Assembly (NCBI GenBank): GCA_034401795.1
Contig: CM067369.1
Location: forward strand, 141,803,181 to 141,867,180
Direction of reading: 5' to 3'
DNA from: Chaetoderma sp. LZ-2023a
Taxonomy: Eukaryota > Mollusca > Caudofoveata > Chaetodermatida > Chaetodermatidae
DNA: 64,000 bases
In this document: piece after piece, positions 1-53,074 of the stretch
Layout: each line of letters opens with the position of its first letter
How positions within the stretch are numbered: the stretch's first letter is position 1
Made by a program: the position numbers and the translations under genes
The notes under the pieces: model-generated
Seen by the model: the letters and a program-made list of their open reading frames with translations, nothing else
The model's database searches: none
What the model was told of the DNA's origin: nothing

Positions 1-250
1 TGATAAAGAATAAACACTAAGAAAAGCGTTCATACATTAAAATTTATAATGACGCTAATCAGCAAAGTGTAATGCTTTAACTGATAAAAGAATGTATTTT
101 GATTGATTTTTACACACATTTTGATTAGAAGATTATTAAGGTCATTCTATATATGTTGTCATTGATGCTGTAGTCATTTGTTATATTGCAAATTATTTAG
201 TATGAATTTACACATTATACACAATTTAGAAAGCTTACTTCTTTGTTACT

Positions 251-664
251 GAATAGACCTTTCAACATTATCCATCCATCATATGACGCCATAATTAACT
301 ATGTGATGTGTAGAATGACATCATAATCAATGACATCATTATGATGTCATGAATGACATAGATAAGTACGTCACGAACATATAATAGAAGAGGGGCCATT
401 CATTGCTGTATGAATTGGATGTCTGCTATTTAATATATATTCTGTTGAATATTTTGAAAGTAATTTGACTGGACGCTGTTGCTGCCATAGGCAGCAACAG
501 TGCCCAGTCAAATTACTTTCAAAATATTTAACAGCTTACCTGTATAGTTTTATAGAAATTGATAGCCAGAGAGTTCAGAGATCGATCAATCCCAACATGG
601 ACGAGGTGTGGGTGGAGCTTGGATAGAGATGGGCGGGGCATAGCTAAAACTGGAAAGGTTCATT
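251..664. mobile_element. H2 hairpin element, full length
   Basis: The left end is GACCTTTC followed by tatccatccatcatatgacg, and the right end is aaaactggaaaggttcattg. A central stem of ~50 bp (CTGTTGAATATTTTGAAAGT) has a loop at the ccataggcagcaac block. It lies in the intron just upstream of exon a. Confidence 0.85.
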
Positions 665-768
665 GCATTGTACCTGACCATATACACAATAGCTATGCTA
701 GATGGAAAAGTACAAACTACCCAAGGAAATTTAGTTTTCTATATTTTCTCTTTTGTAACCTTTTTCAG

Positions 769-41177
<40,409 letters not shown>

Positions 41178-41689
41178 TTTACTCATGCTTTGCAGAGCTA
41201 GAAACATTACGCAATACTTCACCTATCATCAATTATCTTCATTACATTGTTTATAAAACCATTTTCCTAGAAAATGTAAACAATCAAATTTTATACATAT
41301 TTCTCGATTATATTTGAATATCAATTGAATATGATAACACTAACATATAGTGCTGTTATAGGTTATGTATAATATTGTTACTCTCATTTCTAATCACTTG
41401 TTTTTACTCAAACGCTACAATATAATTATTTGCTTGCTGGATGAACTGATCTTCGAAAGCATTTGTGTTAGCCTAATTGCTTATTCTTTAGGTATGTATG
41501 TATTTATTTAAATTTAACTATACACTGAATTATATACTCCTTGCTATTCATAATATTAGAAATATGAAAGGACAGCTTGACTTCATTCTGTGAGGGTTTA
41601 CGATTGAGTAAACTTAATCTGGGTACAAAGAAACCGCAAAAAAGCATAAAATATCCTTTAATGAATGCTGTTTATTGGCCTCGTATGAA

Positions 41690-41897
41690 AGCTTTAATGG
41701 TCAGCCCATCCAAAAACACCTACTTGTGTCATTTTGCATGCCAAGAGAAAACTACTTTTGAAATTTTACCACTGGAATGACGCACTCAATAACCGAGCCA
41801 GTCATTCCAGTGGGAAATTTACAAAAGATAAGTCTGTTGATCTGTCATTGGACATTTACTAAGAGAAAAAATTAATTTTCTTGACCGAATTGTACCA
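41690..41897. mobile_element. H1 hairpin, C to D
   Basis: gctttaatggtcagcccatc left; right ttgaccgaattgtacca; its TTAA (41898-41901) is shared with the next element. Confidence 0.8.
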
Positions 41898-41901
41898 TTA
41901 A

Positions 41902-42134
41902 CCCTTTAAGCCTTAAATTTTTTCAAGAAAATGTCAATTTTCTCAAAGAAAATGTCAATTTGCAGACCAAGAGAAGACTATTTTTGAAAATTTACCACTG
42001 GAATGACTGGCTCGATAATCGAGCCAGTCATTCTAGTGGTGAATTTTCAAAAATAGTCTTCTCTTGGTCTGCAAATGGCCATCTCTCAAGACGACTGCAG
42101 AAGCCGTTTTGGCTATCATACGAGTGTTAAAGGG
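41902..42134. mobile_element. H1 hairpin, A to B, best-preserved copy (233 bp)
   Basis: TTAA on both sides (41898-41901, 42135-42138). The inner stem from tgcagaccaagagaagacta to the loop ctcgataatcgag is matched on the other strand with about one mismatch in ~63 bp. Useful as the family reference. Confidence 0.93.
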
Positions 42135-42751
42135 TTAAAGTGTTAAATATTGGTGAATTCAAACTATTTCTTTGTTTTTCAAGCAAATATCAGGTTGCTG
42201 AAATCGTGGAATGGTAAGACCTTTCTAAGCTGCGTACAATCATGTAATTTACAAAATTTTAGTTAATTTTAGAATATTTGAACGTTTTTACTAATATAAA
42301 TCAAAGTTGAATATTTCAATTACAACTGATAAATTGATAAATTTTCAAATACAATTTAGTTTATTGACTATTACAGATTCAGATGCAGGATAATCTGATA
42401 TCAATGCATATGAGGGAAAAAATTTATTCCAAAACCTGTTTTCTCACATAATTCAATCATATGTGAACATGTGGTTTAGATAGAGTCTGACGTGAGTAAC
42501 GCTAAAAATACCAAGTGATAAAAAGGTTCTGACGTGGCGGTTTTCCTAGAATATTTATAAAGCGCTTTATAATTTGCGGTAGCTGTGTTTTCTAAATATT
42601 CAGCATCTGTTAAATACTGGCTTCTGTGAAGTCGATGTATGAGGGTTCATTCATCTCCTGAACGAATTATTTTCTGTTACAGATATTTCATTATTATCAT
42701 TCTGCTGTTCACAGTAAATTTGTTTTTTCACAAAATTGTGTTTAATTGTAA

Positions 42752-42960
42752 CCCTCAAATTTATCCAAGAAAATTAGAAATATCCATTTGCAGACCAAGA
42801 GAAGACTATTTTTGGAGATTTACCACGGGAATGACTGGCTCGGTTATTGAACCAGTCATTCCAGTCATAAATTTTCAAAAATAGTCTTCTCTTGGTCTGC
42901 AAAAGAACATTTCACAAAACCACTGCAGAAAGCGTTTTGGCTGATATGAGTGTTAAAGTG
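42752..42960. mobile_element. H1 hairpin, A to B
   Basis: CCCTCAAATTTATCCAAG left; loop ctcggttattgaacc; right gagtgttaaagtg before TTAA 42961-42964. Confidence 0.87.
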
Positions 42961-43029
42961 TTAAAGCATGACCACACGGAGGTAAAAAAATGTTACTTGC
43001 TAAATTGTCGAAGAAATGATCGCTGGTGT

Positions 43030-43105
43030 TTATTTTGTAAACAATTTTGCTGAAGGTTGTTGCTATCTTAGACAGCAACAGCTTACAACAACCTTTTTCA
43101 AAAAT
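43030..43105. repeat. Hairpin with H3-like arms
   Basis: gctgaaggttgttgctatct / agacagcaacagcttacaac fold back. It resembles the segment at 3945-3965 and the 44660-44740 region. Confidence 0.55.
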
Positions 43106-43449
43106 GAACATCAGTTACATTATCATATGAGAAAGAGTTTAATGTAGGAATCTCAAATTTCGGTAGACTACGCTTTAAAAACACAGCCAGTCACAGTATG
43201 TGTAAGGGGGAATAACTCTGTATTAAATCTTGTTTATAAACTCTTACTTCCCTTAGTATTTTCTGTCTCACTATTGATATTACATTTTTTTTTGTTCTAG
43301 ATCTGCTGAAATTATTGCACTTGCGTCTTCAGTTACTCCTAGCAACTAGTATCTGTCGGTTGGTCTGTCTGTCAAATTCTTGAAATTTCTGATTGTTAAA
43401 GCTTCCTATGAAATAATGTTGTAACTGCTGTAAATATACATTTGTTTAA

Positions 43450-43662
43450 CCCTCAAATTTGTTCAAGAAAATTTTAATTTTCGCAGAAAATATCCATTTG
43501 CAGATCATGAGAAGTCTTTTTTTGAAAATTTACCACTGGATTGGCTGGCTCGATTATCGAGCCAGTTATTCCAGCGATAAATTTTCAAAAATAGGCTTTT
43601 TAGTTTGCAAATGGACATTTCCCAAGAACTACAGAAACTGTTTTTGTTAAAGTGTTAAAGGA
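43450..43662. mobile_element. H1 hairpin, A to B
   Basis: TTAA 43446-43449 and 43663-43666; loop ctcgattatcgag; right arm shortened. Confidence 0.85.
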
Positions 43663-43953
43663 TTAACTGCACTAAGTTTTGTAAATGATATTTCTAATCT
43701 TCGCTTATATCATAATGTGTTTGTACAGTTTAATGACAATCAGTGATATTAAGTTGTCCAGTTGAGTTTTTCTACAACAAACAAGCGCACTTTGAGCAGT
43801 GTAATCTTCATGAAGGTATAGGGAACCAGCTTTGTAATAAGACCACTCTTCCAATTTACCCTGTCAAACATAAAATCTGGATGTTCAGGTTAGAGAATAT
43901 TTCACTCTGTCCAACTGTATGATATTACTTGTTCAGTACACGCGGCATCTTAA

Positions 43954-44180
43954 CCTTTAGTTGGTCAAGCCAATCCAAGCCGGCCTCTGTAGTGGTCTTA
44001 TGGGATATCTATTTACTGGACAAGAGAAAAGTATTTTTGAAAATTTCTCACTGAAATAACTGGCTCGATAAACGAGCCAGTCATTTCAGTGGTAAACTTT
44101 CAAAAATTCTCTTCTTTTGGCATGCAGATGGACAGTCAGGAAAGATTTTAATTTGTTGACAAATCTTGAGACGTAAAGTG
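43954..44180. mobile_element. H1 hairpin, C to D, 227 bp
   Basis: TTAA 43950-43953 and 44181-44184; aagccggcctctgtagtggt left. Confidence 0.88.
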
Positions 44181-44275
44181 TTAAAAGCTTGACTGATCAA
44201 AGTTGTGTTCACTGACGGATGACATGTGGCTAATCTGTGATTTCATTATCCGTGTAATGTGCAAATAAATATAGA

Positions 44276-44472
44276 ACAGCTCAGAAATAACCTGATATAT
44301 TTCCTAATCATAAACAGTTCCATCTTAGTTACTGTAGAACAATTTTGAACACAATGTAAGAAATGTTTGATTGAATACTTTGACCGTAATTGGATTTGCT
44401 TAGTGCAGCAATGTCTTCCAATCCAATTTTGTTCAAATTTGTTTTTGAAAAATTGAGTTATTTCTGGGCTGT
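44276..44472. mobile_element. H4 hairpin element
   Basis: Ends acagctcagaaataac and gagttatttctgggctgt. Stem remnants taattggatttgc / caatccaattttgttc. Confidence 0.78.
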
Positions 44473-44639
44473 ATTCCATATCAGTTCCAGTGAATTACTC
44501 AATGTATCCGCTTCCATTTTTTGTGAGTTATATGCGATTGAGAAATGAACAGTTTTTCGGTTATAAACAAGAATTTATTCAAAATAATATAACTGGCTCT
44601 TGTTTATCGTATTTATTTAATGCGTACGTTATTGTCAAG

Positions 44640-45115
44640 TTATTCTGCTGTTTGTTTTGAAATTGTTTTACTGAAAATTGTTTCTACTAAGACAGCAGTT
44701 GCATACAAGACGGTTTTCAAAATGAATATCGGTATGCATATCAAATGAAGTTTTGTTTTGTAGACATATGTGCAATAATGGGTTTATTTTGAAAGCTGTC
44801 TTGCTTTAGAAGAAAGCAACGGATTACTGTGCTGGGGTACACCACTACTGTCAAATCAGTGGAATGGGTAAATTTGAAAATTAAAAGTTCCAGTCGACTT
44901 AATTTCAAAATACTCAACAGCCATCCTATCTGGTTGACATTAGTTTGAGAGACAGATCTCATTGTTTGAAAGGTTAAATTAAATAATTTGTTCTGTCAGA
45001 AATATGCTGTTGAAAATTTTGAAGCGAGGTTTACTAAAAACGTTTGCAGGCTAAGTAAGTAAGTTTCCAGTTTCAACCTTGTTTCAAAATAATCAGCAGC
45101 TTTCCTATTGCTTGG
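44640..45115. repeat. Cluster of decayed hairpin arms
   Basis: Arms related to H2/H3 at 44660-44740, 44775-44940 and 45005-45110 (gctgttgaaaattttgaagc ... caaaataatcagcagc). Confidence 0.5.
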
Positions 45116-45185
45116 AGGATTAAGATAAAAAATTCTTCTATTATAATGTATTATTATCACAGTTAAGTTTTGTAAAATTCTTTAA

Positions 45186-45406
45186 CCCTTTCATGACAAA
45201 ACTGGCCTCTGCAGTGGTCTTGAGAATTGTCCATTTGCAGGCCAAGAGAAGAGCTTTTTTTAATTTTACCACTGAAATGACTGGCTCGGCAACCGAGCCA
45301 GCCATTTCAGTGGTACATTTTCAAAAATACTCTTCTCTTGGCCTGCAAATGAACATTCAATAAGGAAATATTTTGATTTTCTTGAACAAATTTAGACATT
45401 AAAGGG
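45186..45406. mobile_element. H1 hairpin, C to D, 221 bp
   Basis: TTAA 45182-45185 and 45407-45410; loop ctcggcaaccgag. Confidence 0.9.
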
Positions 45407-45410
45407 TTAA

Positions 45411-46180
45411 ACCGCTTGACCGCACACAACTCTAGCGCTGATTGACGGGCAGACATGCTCCTCTTACATTGCTGAATATATCTTAAAAGAACAAATTTAT
45501 ATTTTATACAAAATCTACAACAGCTGCCAAAATAAAGTTTGCTCTGTTTGAAAACTAATCATTTTGTAAATTATTGATTCTTGACATACTCATGTTACCT
45601 GTTGATGTACTCTGTGTTTTATATAGCTTATATACGTAGCAACTAGGAACGTCGTTAGTTGATTTGAATGTTTTCAATTAGTCTTGTGAAGCGATTTTTG
45701 CCACTTCATATTTCTTGTTGTTTTTGCTTTTGACAAACAAGAAAAATGGCAATGCAATAGCAATTATTATGTAAAACTGTTACAATATTTTATTTCTCTA
45801 GTTAAATATGAATACATTCAGCACTATTGACCCGATACGATGTTTTATTATTGTATATGAAATAGTGAATTGAGGTTTACAGCAATGGCAAGTAAACCAA
45901 ACTAATGGGGACAAAATAATCAATAATACTAGCTTGACTAGCTAGCCATCAGTTATCCAGCATGCACAGCAGGCTTGGTGTCCAGAGAGCTTGAAAGCCG
46001 GTTAGAGTATCTATTTTTTATAGTCTTCTTTTCGCATTAGCGCCCATAGCAGTCATTTGTCAATTCAAGTTATAGCTACAATTGTAATAGAGCCTTCTAC
46101 TAAGATCCAATACATAGTCTACATCATATGCTACGACTGAATTTGTAACTTGCTACACACCAGTAATTAGTATGCCAAAG
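45411..46180. other. 3' flank of SLC44A1, nothing recognised
   Basis: AT-rich DNA. AATAAA at 45531 is followed by a T-rich stretch and could be a distant poly(A) signal, but this is unproven. Confidence 0.4.
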
Positions 46181-46181
46181 T

Positions 46182-46480
46182 CCTGCACTCCATGAATCTC
46201 AATTTCCATAAAATTATGCCGCAAGCTGTTGACTATTTTGAAACTAATTTGACTGGCCGCTGTTGCTGCCTATGGCGGCAGCAACAGCGCCCAGTCAAAT
46301 TAGTTTCAAAATAGTCAACAGCATGTTTATTAAATAGTAAAAACATGCAATTCATACAACTTGACAGAGTATTAAGCGTTTATGACTGACTTAGATATAC
46401 ATAATTGATTATGACATCGGCATACATGTGATTTAGTTGATTATGACATTATATGATTGATCGATTGATGGGATTCCTAT
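46182..46480. mobile_element. H2 hairpin element
   Basis: Stem gctgttgactattttgaaac closing on tatggcggcagcaac; tttattaaatagtaaaaac empty; right end gattgatgggattccta. Confidence 0.82.
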
Positions 46481-46735
46481 ATTTCGAGATTGCTGCGATG
46501 TCTGGATGATCCATACAGCAATGCACAGCATATTAAAAAAAGCCACGATTGTTTTAAGTACAACATGAATATTATAGAATAATTCACTTGTTAATGGTCG
46601 TTGAAGATAAACCAGGTTTATATCCATTTGTAGTGTAAAAGCTAAAACGATACAGCTTTCAGAAACATTTTTTTCAAAATACACGACGCATTTTGCAATA
46701 ACTGTTTCTACTGCAGCGATCTTCACCACACTGGT

Positions 46736-46856
<121 letters not shown>

Positions 46857-46989
46857 GATATGGAAGACGTGTGACAATGTTGTGGTCAAAAGCTAAAACG
46901 CAACAGCTTTCCGCAACATTGTTTTCAAGATAGATACTTTAGACCTCATGGCAACCTGACTGAAAAATATATCAACGACGCAGGTATTG

Positions 46990-47158
46990 GACAAATTTGT
47001 CCTTGTTCATATTTACCACTGAAATTACTGGATCCTTTATCGAGCCACTCATTTTTGCATAAATTTTCAAAAATTGCATGCTCTTGAACAGTACATTGAC
47101 ATTTTTCAAGACCACTTCAGAAACCGTTTTTGAGCAGTTTGACCAATAAATATTTAAA
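46990..47158. mobile_element. H1 hairpin, old copy
   Basis: Core catatttaccactgaaatta / atcgagccactcatttttgc; right arm gaccacttcagaaaccgttt. Confidence 0.65.
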
Positions 47159-47515
47159 CAATTGTAGTTGAAAAAAATCACTTTAAAAAGGATTGCACCA
47201 ACTAAGTATAACCAGTAAATAATTTGTAAATTTTGTGTGACTGCTTCTGGTGAATCAAGTGATTGCCTGGGAATTGATATATGTACACTGGGGAGAAAGG
47301 TCTATGTCAGAGTATGTGGAATGTCTGCGAAAAGTTATTTTTATTTTCTTACCATAACAAATTGTTATTATCTCAAACTGTATATAGTCATATATGTTAT
47401 ATTTTATTCAAAAGCTGATTAATGTATACTTTGTTTTATAGCTGTTAGCTTATATTATGATTATTATTATTGTAATAATGTTATGTTATTTAAGATATTT
47501 CCATGATTTCTTTAA

Positions 47516-47766
47516 CCCTTTAATGGCTAAATTTGTTCAGGAAAATCTAAAAATTTGTTAATTTAATTTCCATTTGTAGGGCAAGAGAAGACTATTTTTG
47601 AGAATTTACCACTGGAATGACTGGCTCGGTTACCGAGTGACTGGCTCAGTTACCAAGCCAGTCATTCCAGTGGTAAAATTTCAAAAATAGTCTTCATTTG
47701 ACGTGCAAATGGACATTCCTAAAGATGACTACATAGCCTGTTTTGGCCAGATTCGGCTTCAAAGGG
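47516..47766. mobile_element. H1 hairpin, D to C, with duplicated loop
   Basis: TTAA 47512-47515 and 47767-47770. The centre reads gactggctcggttaccgag and then gactggctcagttaccaag: the loop-proximal segment is doubled, adding ~20 bp. Confidence 0.85.
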
Positions 47767-47770
47767 TTAA

Positions 47771-49630
47771 CTATTAATTTTATATTAAAGATGCTAAAAG
47801 CACAATTTGTATTACTCGTATATATTATATATTTTCTATATAACATGTCGCAGTATATGTGTAATGTCTTTCTCAGCAAGTAAATTAATGTCACTGTACT
47901 ATTGGATGTCACTGTATTGTAGATGGAAAGGGGTTTTTTAAATTTCTTACTGCTGTTATAATTAGCCACCCTCCCACCCTCTCCCTCCAGTTAGAGGAAG
48001 ATAGTATTGTATTTGGCTGTCTTCTTCAGTGTGTGCCTGTCTGTCTGCAGAAAACTACTGATCCGATTTGAATATACCATTAACGCAGAAATGGTTGCAT
48101 ATATACACTAAGATATCCTGATGTTAGCCATGAGCTGGATTAAAGAGTTGGGATCTGATCAAATTCCAGATCTATGGATATCTCTCGGAAACTACCAATG
48201 TGATTTTACACAAATTTTAATGGTAGATCAGATTCTCCGGGAAATGATGATTACTTCCCTATCTTTTGTTTTGATCCTAACAACAAATCTGAATAAATCT
48301 GGAAAATTAAAAATTAAAAAAAAAATTTGGTGTAATCTCTGATCTTGTTTGTTAAGATTTTGTATGAATTGAATGATGATTTGAGGATATTTGAAGGGTT
48401 TGTTCCTGTTATAGAGAGGAACATTACAGCAACATAATTTTCAAAATAATCAGTATGCAAAGAAAGGAAGATCCAAAGGCTATGTTCAGCAGTTGAAATT
48501 GCTTACAGTCAAATTAGATTCAAAATATTCAATAAAGTCTACCGTGCATAGATTTTGTCCTAGCAGACATTAGGCTTGAAACGGTTAGATACGAGTCGAA
48601 TAGATATAGTGAGATAAGATTAAAGGGAAAACTAACTTCATCTCATAAAAACTATTCAGGTGATATAATGTGCCACTCATAAACTCTCCACGGTCATTTA
48701 TCATGCTGCTAAAGGAAGATATTCAAGCTTTAATTGCTAAATGTTGATATATTTTCCCACTCTATGGAGGCTGCCATGATTTAATTTTCAACCAATCAGA
48801 AAAAATGTCGGCTTTCTATCTCGTTTTATATGCTCAATCCTAGAGGTGGCATCTATAGTTTGGTAATAGTCAAATTAGTTTCAAAATATTCAATATAACA
48901 TTCATGGGTTGTACGGCTTGAAGTGACAAAATGGCGACGACCACAGTTTAACATTAACGCGTTGTTAAAAAACAAATCTTTGTGACAGATTTTTAAATTG
49001 TGCGGGTGAAGTAAATGATATTGAATCTATATGCCATAATATATCAGTACAATACAACATTTGGGATGACATTAGTATCCCTTTAAATAAAGATTAAAAT
49101 TTTTGATGATGAAAATGTGTTTGCAAATATTAATAATAATAATAATATTAATAATAATAATAATAATAATATGTTTAAATCTTTTGTAATTTGACTATGT
49201 AGACTAACAGCTTCGTTTCTTTTTATCATGTTTATTGTTACCAGTGTATATGTGTGGCTGGATTCGGGGACAGATGTCACAAATTACCAAATTTTTGCCA
49301 ATTCTTATACGAAGCAGACGATGGCTTGATAAAGTAATCTGTATTGTGCTCTATGTGAGAATATCTGAACAAATTGGTTCGACATGCTACAGGACATGGC
49401 CTATTTAGTATTAGTTAATTTTCGCATAAGCAAAAATTTCAAAAATCTTTTTAGATGCTTTGCGACTCATTTCTCGCCATGAAGAAGTTCTAGGCCGATT
49501 ATTATGATTGGTTTTTTTTATTGAATTTCAACTACTCTTGAATTTTTGGTCAGATATTATTGCTGTTGCTCGGAATTAATATGGTTTAATGTATAATACT
49601 TTTGAATATTATGGTAATACTGAAGGCTGG
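47771..49630. other. Intergenic stretch, no gene recognised
   Basis: Isolated H2-like arms at 48500-48530 and 48866-48893 (gtcaaattagtttcaaaata), an (AAT)n run at 49127-49171, and a repeat phrase ctactgatccgatttgaat at 48055. Confidence 0.45.
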
Positions 49631-49637
49631 TTATTAA

Positions 49638-49842
49638 CTGTCTGCATGCTGAATTTCTGCAAACTATATTTTCTATGTGGTTTAGCTCTGAAGATGCTGA
49701 ATATTTTGAAAACAATTTGACTGAAAGTTGTTAGTGGCTAAGCCACCAACAACTTTCAGTCAAATTGTTTTCAAAATTTTCAGCATGTCCAGAGTTATTG
49801 CCCATTAAAATTACTGTCTGATGGCTAGCAGCAGTCAGCCAG
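49638..49842. mobile_element. H3 hairpin element, 205 bp, TTAA-flanked
   Basis: TTAA 49634-49637 and 49843-49846. Same length as the 23961 copy. Stem gaaaacaatttgactgaaag, loop gtggctaagcc. Confidence 0.9.
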
Positions 49843-49846
49843 TTAA

Positions 49847-50070
49847 CCTTTTAACACACAAATTTGTTCAAGAATATCTTTTTAAAGGAAATGTGCCTTT
49901 GCTGGCCAAGAGAAGACTTTTGAAAATTTACAACTGGAATGACTTGCTCAGTTATCTATCCAGTCATTCCAGCAGTAAATTTTCAAAAATGCTTTTCTCT
50001 TTGTCGGCAAATCGCCATTTCTCAAGAGCACTGCAGAAGCCATTTTTAGCCAGCTTGGAGCGCTCAAGGG
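49847..50070. mobile_element. H1 hairpin sharing TTAA with H3
   Basis: Starts right after 49843-49846; cctttt-aacacacaaatttg left; right gccagcttggagcgctcaag; final TTAA mutated to TTAT. Confidence 0.8.
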
Positions 50071-50479
50071 TTATGCGAATTATTTCTAAACTGATTATTA
50101 GGTGATGGGGATAAGTTATTATGATTTGGTGATTTGAAATATTGATATATCCAATTTTGTAATTAGCATACCACTGTGATATCTCTCTCATTGTATGACG
50201 TGTATATATAAATATAACATTTTGTTATGTAATAATTTACTTTAAATGAACTTTTAAAATTAATTCAATTATTTGACTTTGATAATAATACTCATTAATT
50301 CAATATGGGAAGGTGGCACAAATCATTCTTAAAGAAAATAATTTTTATTTATGTGAGGATTTTTTTTTTAAACTACCCTGTACCGGTCACATATTACAGA
50401 GTCACAGACAATATTTATCTGCAGGAACTGAAATACCCACAGTGCCGCTCAGAAATACCTTTAAAAAAACACAAAATAA

Positions 50480-50580
50480 AACATAAGTTTGAATATCATG
50501 GACGTAATTTAATAGGAAGACATAGCTGCCTTAGGCAGCAATAGTTTCTAATCAAATTAAATCCAAAATATTCTACAGTA
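50480..50580. repeat. Decayed H2-like hairpin
   Basis: agctgccttaggcagca centre and taatcaaattaaatccaaaa right arm. Confidence 0.5.
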
Positions 50581-50744
50581 AGTTTCTTAAATTCTGTTCA
50601 GAATTGGTTTAAAATTCCTTTAATATGACTATCTCTCTGAAACACAACTCCGGTCTTCGTTTAATCTGTTTACTGTTCAAGATTTATCAAGGAAATCTGG
50701 CAAGTTTATCTCGCAAACCAGAATCGTGACCCTTAACCCGTTAA

Positions 50745-50957
50745 CCCTCATATCAGCCAAAAACGGCTTCTGTTGTCATCTTGAGAAATGTCTATTTGCA
50801 GACCAGAAGACTATTTTTGAAAATTTACCACTGGAATGACTGGCTTGATAATCGAGCCAGTCATTCCAGTGATAAATATTTAAAAATAGTCTTATGTTGG
50901 TCTGCAAATAGACATTTTCTATGAAAAAATTGAAATTTTCTTGCACAAATTCACGGG
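50745..50957. mobile_element. H1 hairpin, B to A
   Basis: TTAACCCTCATATCAGCC left (TTAA 50741-50744); right cttgcacaaattcacggg. Confidence 0.87.
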
Positions 50958-51138
50958 TTACTGGTTTAAAAAGCATACTGAAACAACTGAGTTAAATTTA
51001 TTCCAATGTTGTTCCCAAGGTAACTTCACGAGTATGCTTAGCTCATGCACAATTTTAGCTTTGCTATGCTTCCAGTCAGATAAATAATGCTTCTTTAAGA
51101 TCATTTATATAAAACCAAGTTTGTTTGTCATATTTAAC

Positions 51139-51307
51139 TGTATGCCTGCTGAAGTTCTACAGGCTACATTTTCTATCGGGTTTATCTATGTTGAATATTT
51201 TGAAAACAATTTTACTGAAAGTTGTTGGTGGCTAAGTAAAATATTCAGTAGGACCAGAGTTATTGCTGATTGAAATTATTGCCTTTGGCTTGCAACAGTT
51301 GGACAAG
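51139..51307. mobile_element. H3 element with deleted right stem
   Basis: TTAA 51135-51138; ctgtatgcctgctgaagttc left; stem to ggtggctaag, then directly aaatattcagtag; right end ttgcaacagttggacaag. Confidence 0.78.
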
Positions 51308-51349
51308 TAAGGTCATTCAAATAAAATTAATTAGTTTTGTCATATTTAA

Positions 51350-51580
51350 CCCTTTGACCCTCAAATTTGTTTGAGGAAATTTCAATTCTATCATAGAAAA
51401 TGTCCATTTCCAGACCAAGAGAAGACTAATTTTGAAGATTTCCAACTGGAATGACTGGCTCGGTTATTGAGCCAGTCACTCCAGTGGTAAATTTTCAAAA
51501 ATAATCTTTTCATGGTCGGCCAATGGACATTTCTCAAGACACCTGCAGAAGGTGGTGTTGTCTGATATGAGCGTTAAAGG
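51350..51580. mobile_element. H1 hairpin, A to B
   Basis: TTAA 51346-51349; ccctttgaccctcaaatttg left; loop ctcggttattgag; right gagcgttaaagg. Confidence 0.87.
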
Positions 51581-51928
51581 TTACGGCTAGGTCAGTATGG
51601 TATAGTTTCTGAAAAATTCAGACGTTTGGACAAGGTTTCTCTTTCCCCAGCGATATAAAGCTGATTGTTTTGTAAATCAACCCACATGTTAAGATATCAT
51701 TGTGTATTGCGCTGTAAAAAGTATATAGATGTAACCACTTAAAGTGATTATACCATTACTTAATATTACTGCCTATGGCAGAAACATCTCCCAGTTAAAT
51801 TAGTTTCAAGATATTCAACATTCAGAGGCTTTTGTGATGGGCCATTGCCAGTTTCATGACAGACCTGCGTCGGTTTGATTGTGATATATTTAAATACGAC
51901 GTCAAATGCTTGAGTACCGCATCAGATC

Positions 51929-52242
51929 CAGAGCCGGATTAAGCCTATTTGGCACCCTAGGCTAATTAGTTATAGGGGTCTGCTTATCAGATGGGTCAAG
52001 TAGGGAATGTCTGCTGCTGCTACTGCTCCCAAAGATAATAAATTTGTTACGATCATGACAAAATGCTGTTGAATCTTTTGAAACTAATTTGACTTAAAAC
52101 TGTAAAATTGAGATACTGAGTCTACAGGTTCAAATGGGTAAAATGTGATAACTGTTTTTGATTCAGTGTTCCCCTTATTTTGGGGGTGGGGTGGAGTGTT
52201 ACTGGGCTGTAGCCCTGTTATCCCTTCAGTTATCCGGCTCTG
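51929..52242. mobile_element. hAT-like non-autonomous element, 314 bp
   Basis: Ends CAGAGCCGGAT and ATCCGGCTCTG, flanked by ATCAGATC (51921-51928) and ATCAGATA (52243-52250), an 8-bp target duplication with one difference, as expected for hAT. It holds an H2-like arm (tgctgttgaatcttttgaaa) and the phrase ttcaaatgggtaaaatgtga. Confidence 0.8.
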
Positions 52243-52271
52243 ATCAGATATCTACATCACTCACTTTGTGA

Positions 52272-52315
52272 TATTATATATATATATATATATATATATG
52301 TGTATGTGTGTGTGT
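52272..52315. repeat. (AT)n(TG)n microsatellite
   Basis: tatata run followed by tgtatgtgtgtgtgtgtg. Confidence 0.95.
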
Positions 52316-52852
52316 GTGCTATTTACCGGTACACATTTTTACATTGTATTGTTGTTTCGACACATGCAGTTCTTGGCTATACTTGCTACTTGCTCATTTT
52401 TATAAAATTATAAAATATTAGTACAGTATTTAATTGTTGTTATTGCTATCTGAATTTCCAATATTGTCAAATTCATGAATTGAAAAGCTTAAGTAAATCT
52501 GATATTTATTTGTAACCATGCTGAAACTCATTAATTCTGATCATCACAAACTAAAATATTTTTTTTCAAGAGAAATAAATATCTGGAACATTCTACTTTG
52601 ACCAACGCGATCAAATTATTTTCAAAATTGTTATGAGGTTTCGTATATATATAATCATGTAGAATATGGCGTCTTTGAATTCATAAGTGACATGATTAAA
52701 TTTTAGTCAGTTGTCTTGACCGATTTCTCTTTAGTTTGCCACCAGGAACTGGTATAATTATGTCTGTCTGTCTGTCCATCATTTTTTTACACGTCTGAAA
52801 GAGCCGCCTACATCACAGCTATAAGCTGTTCAGGCGTTTGAGCAGGAAATAC

Positions 52853-52980
52853 AGTACAGCTCAGGAAGCCATTACTGCCCAATCAAATTAAGTTAAAAAT
52901 ATTCAACAGAACATTTCTTTCATCGTGTTCAAAATTATACTAACTAACACGTTTCTGTTTAAGTTATTTATGAGCTGTAC
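52853..52980. mobile_element. H4 element, shortened
   Basis: Ends gtacagctcagg and tatgagctgtac; catcgtgttcaaaattatac matches 17772-17791. Confidence 0.72.
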
Positions 52981-53074
52981 TGTAATCTGTCAACATGTTC
53001 ATTTTTTAAAAACGTGTCAACAGCATGCATTGGCCCTGATGCCTACAAGTATTAGTACATTACTTTTAATAATT

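Noticed and set aside
41178-42300. Poly(A) signal for SLC44A1 soon after the stop
   Set aside because: No AATAAA found in the first kilobase. Variant signals are too common in AT-rich DNA to call.
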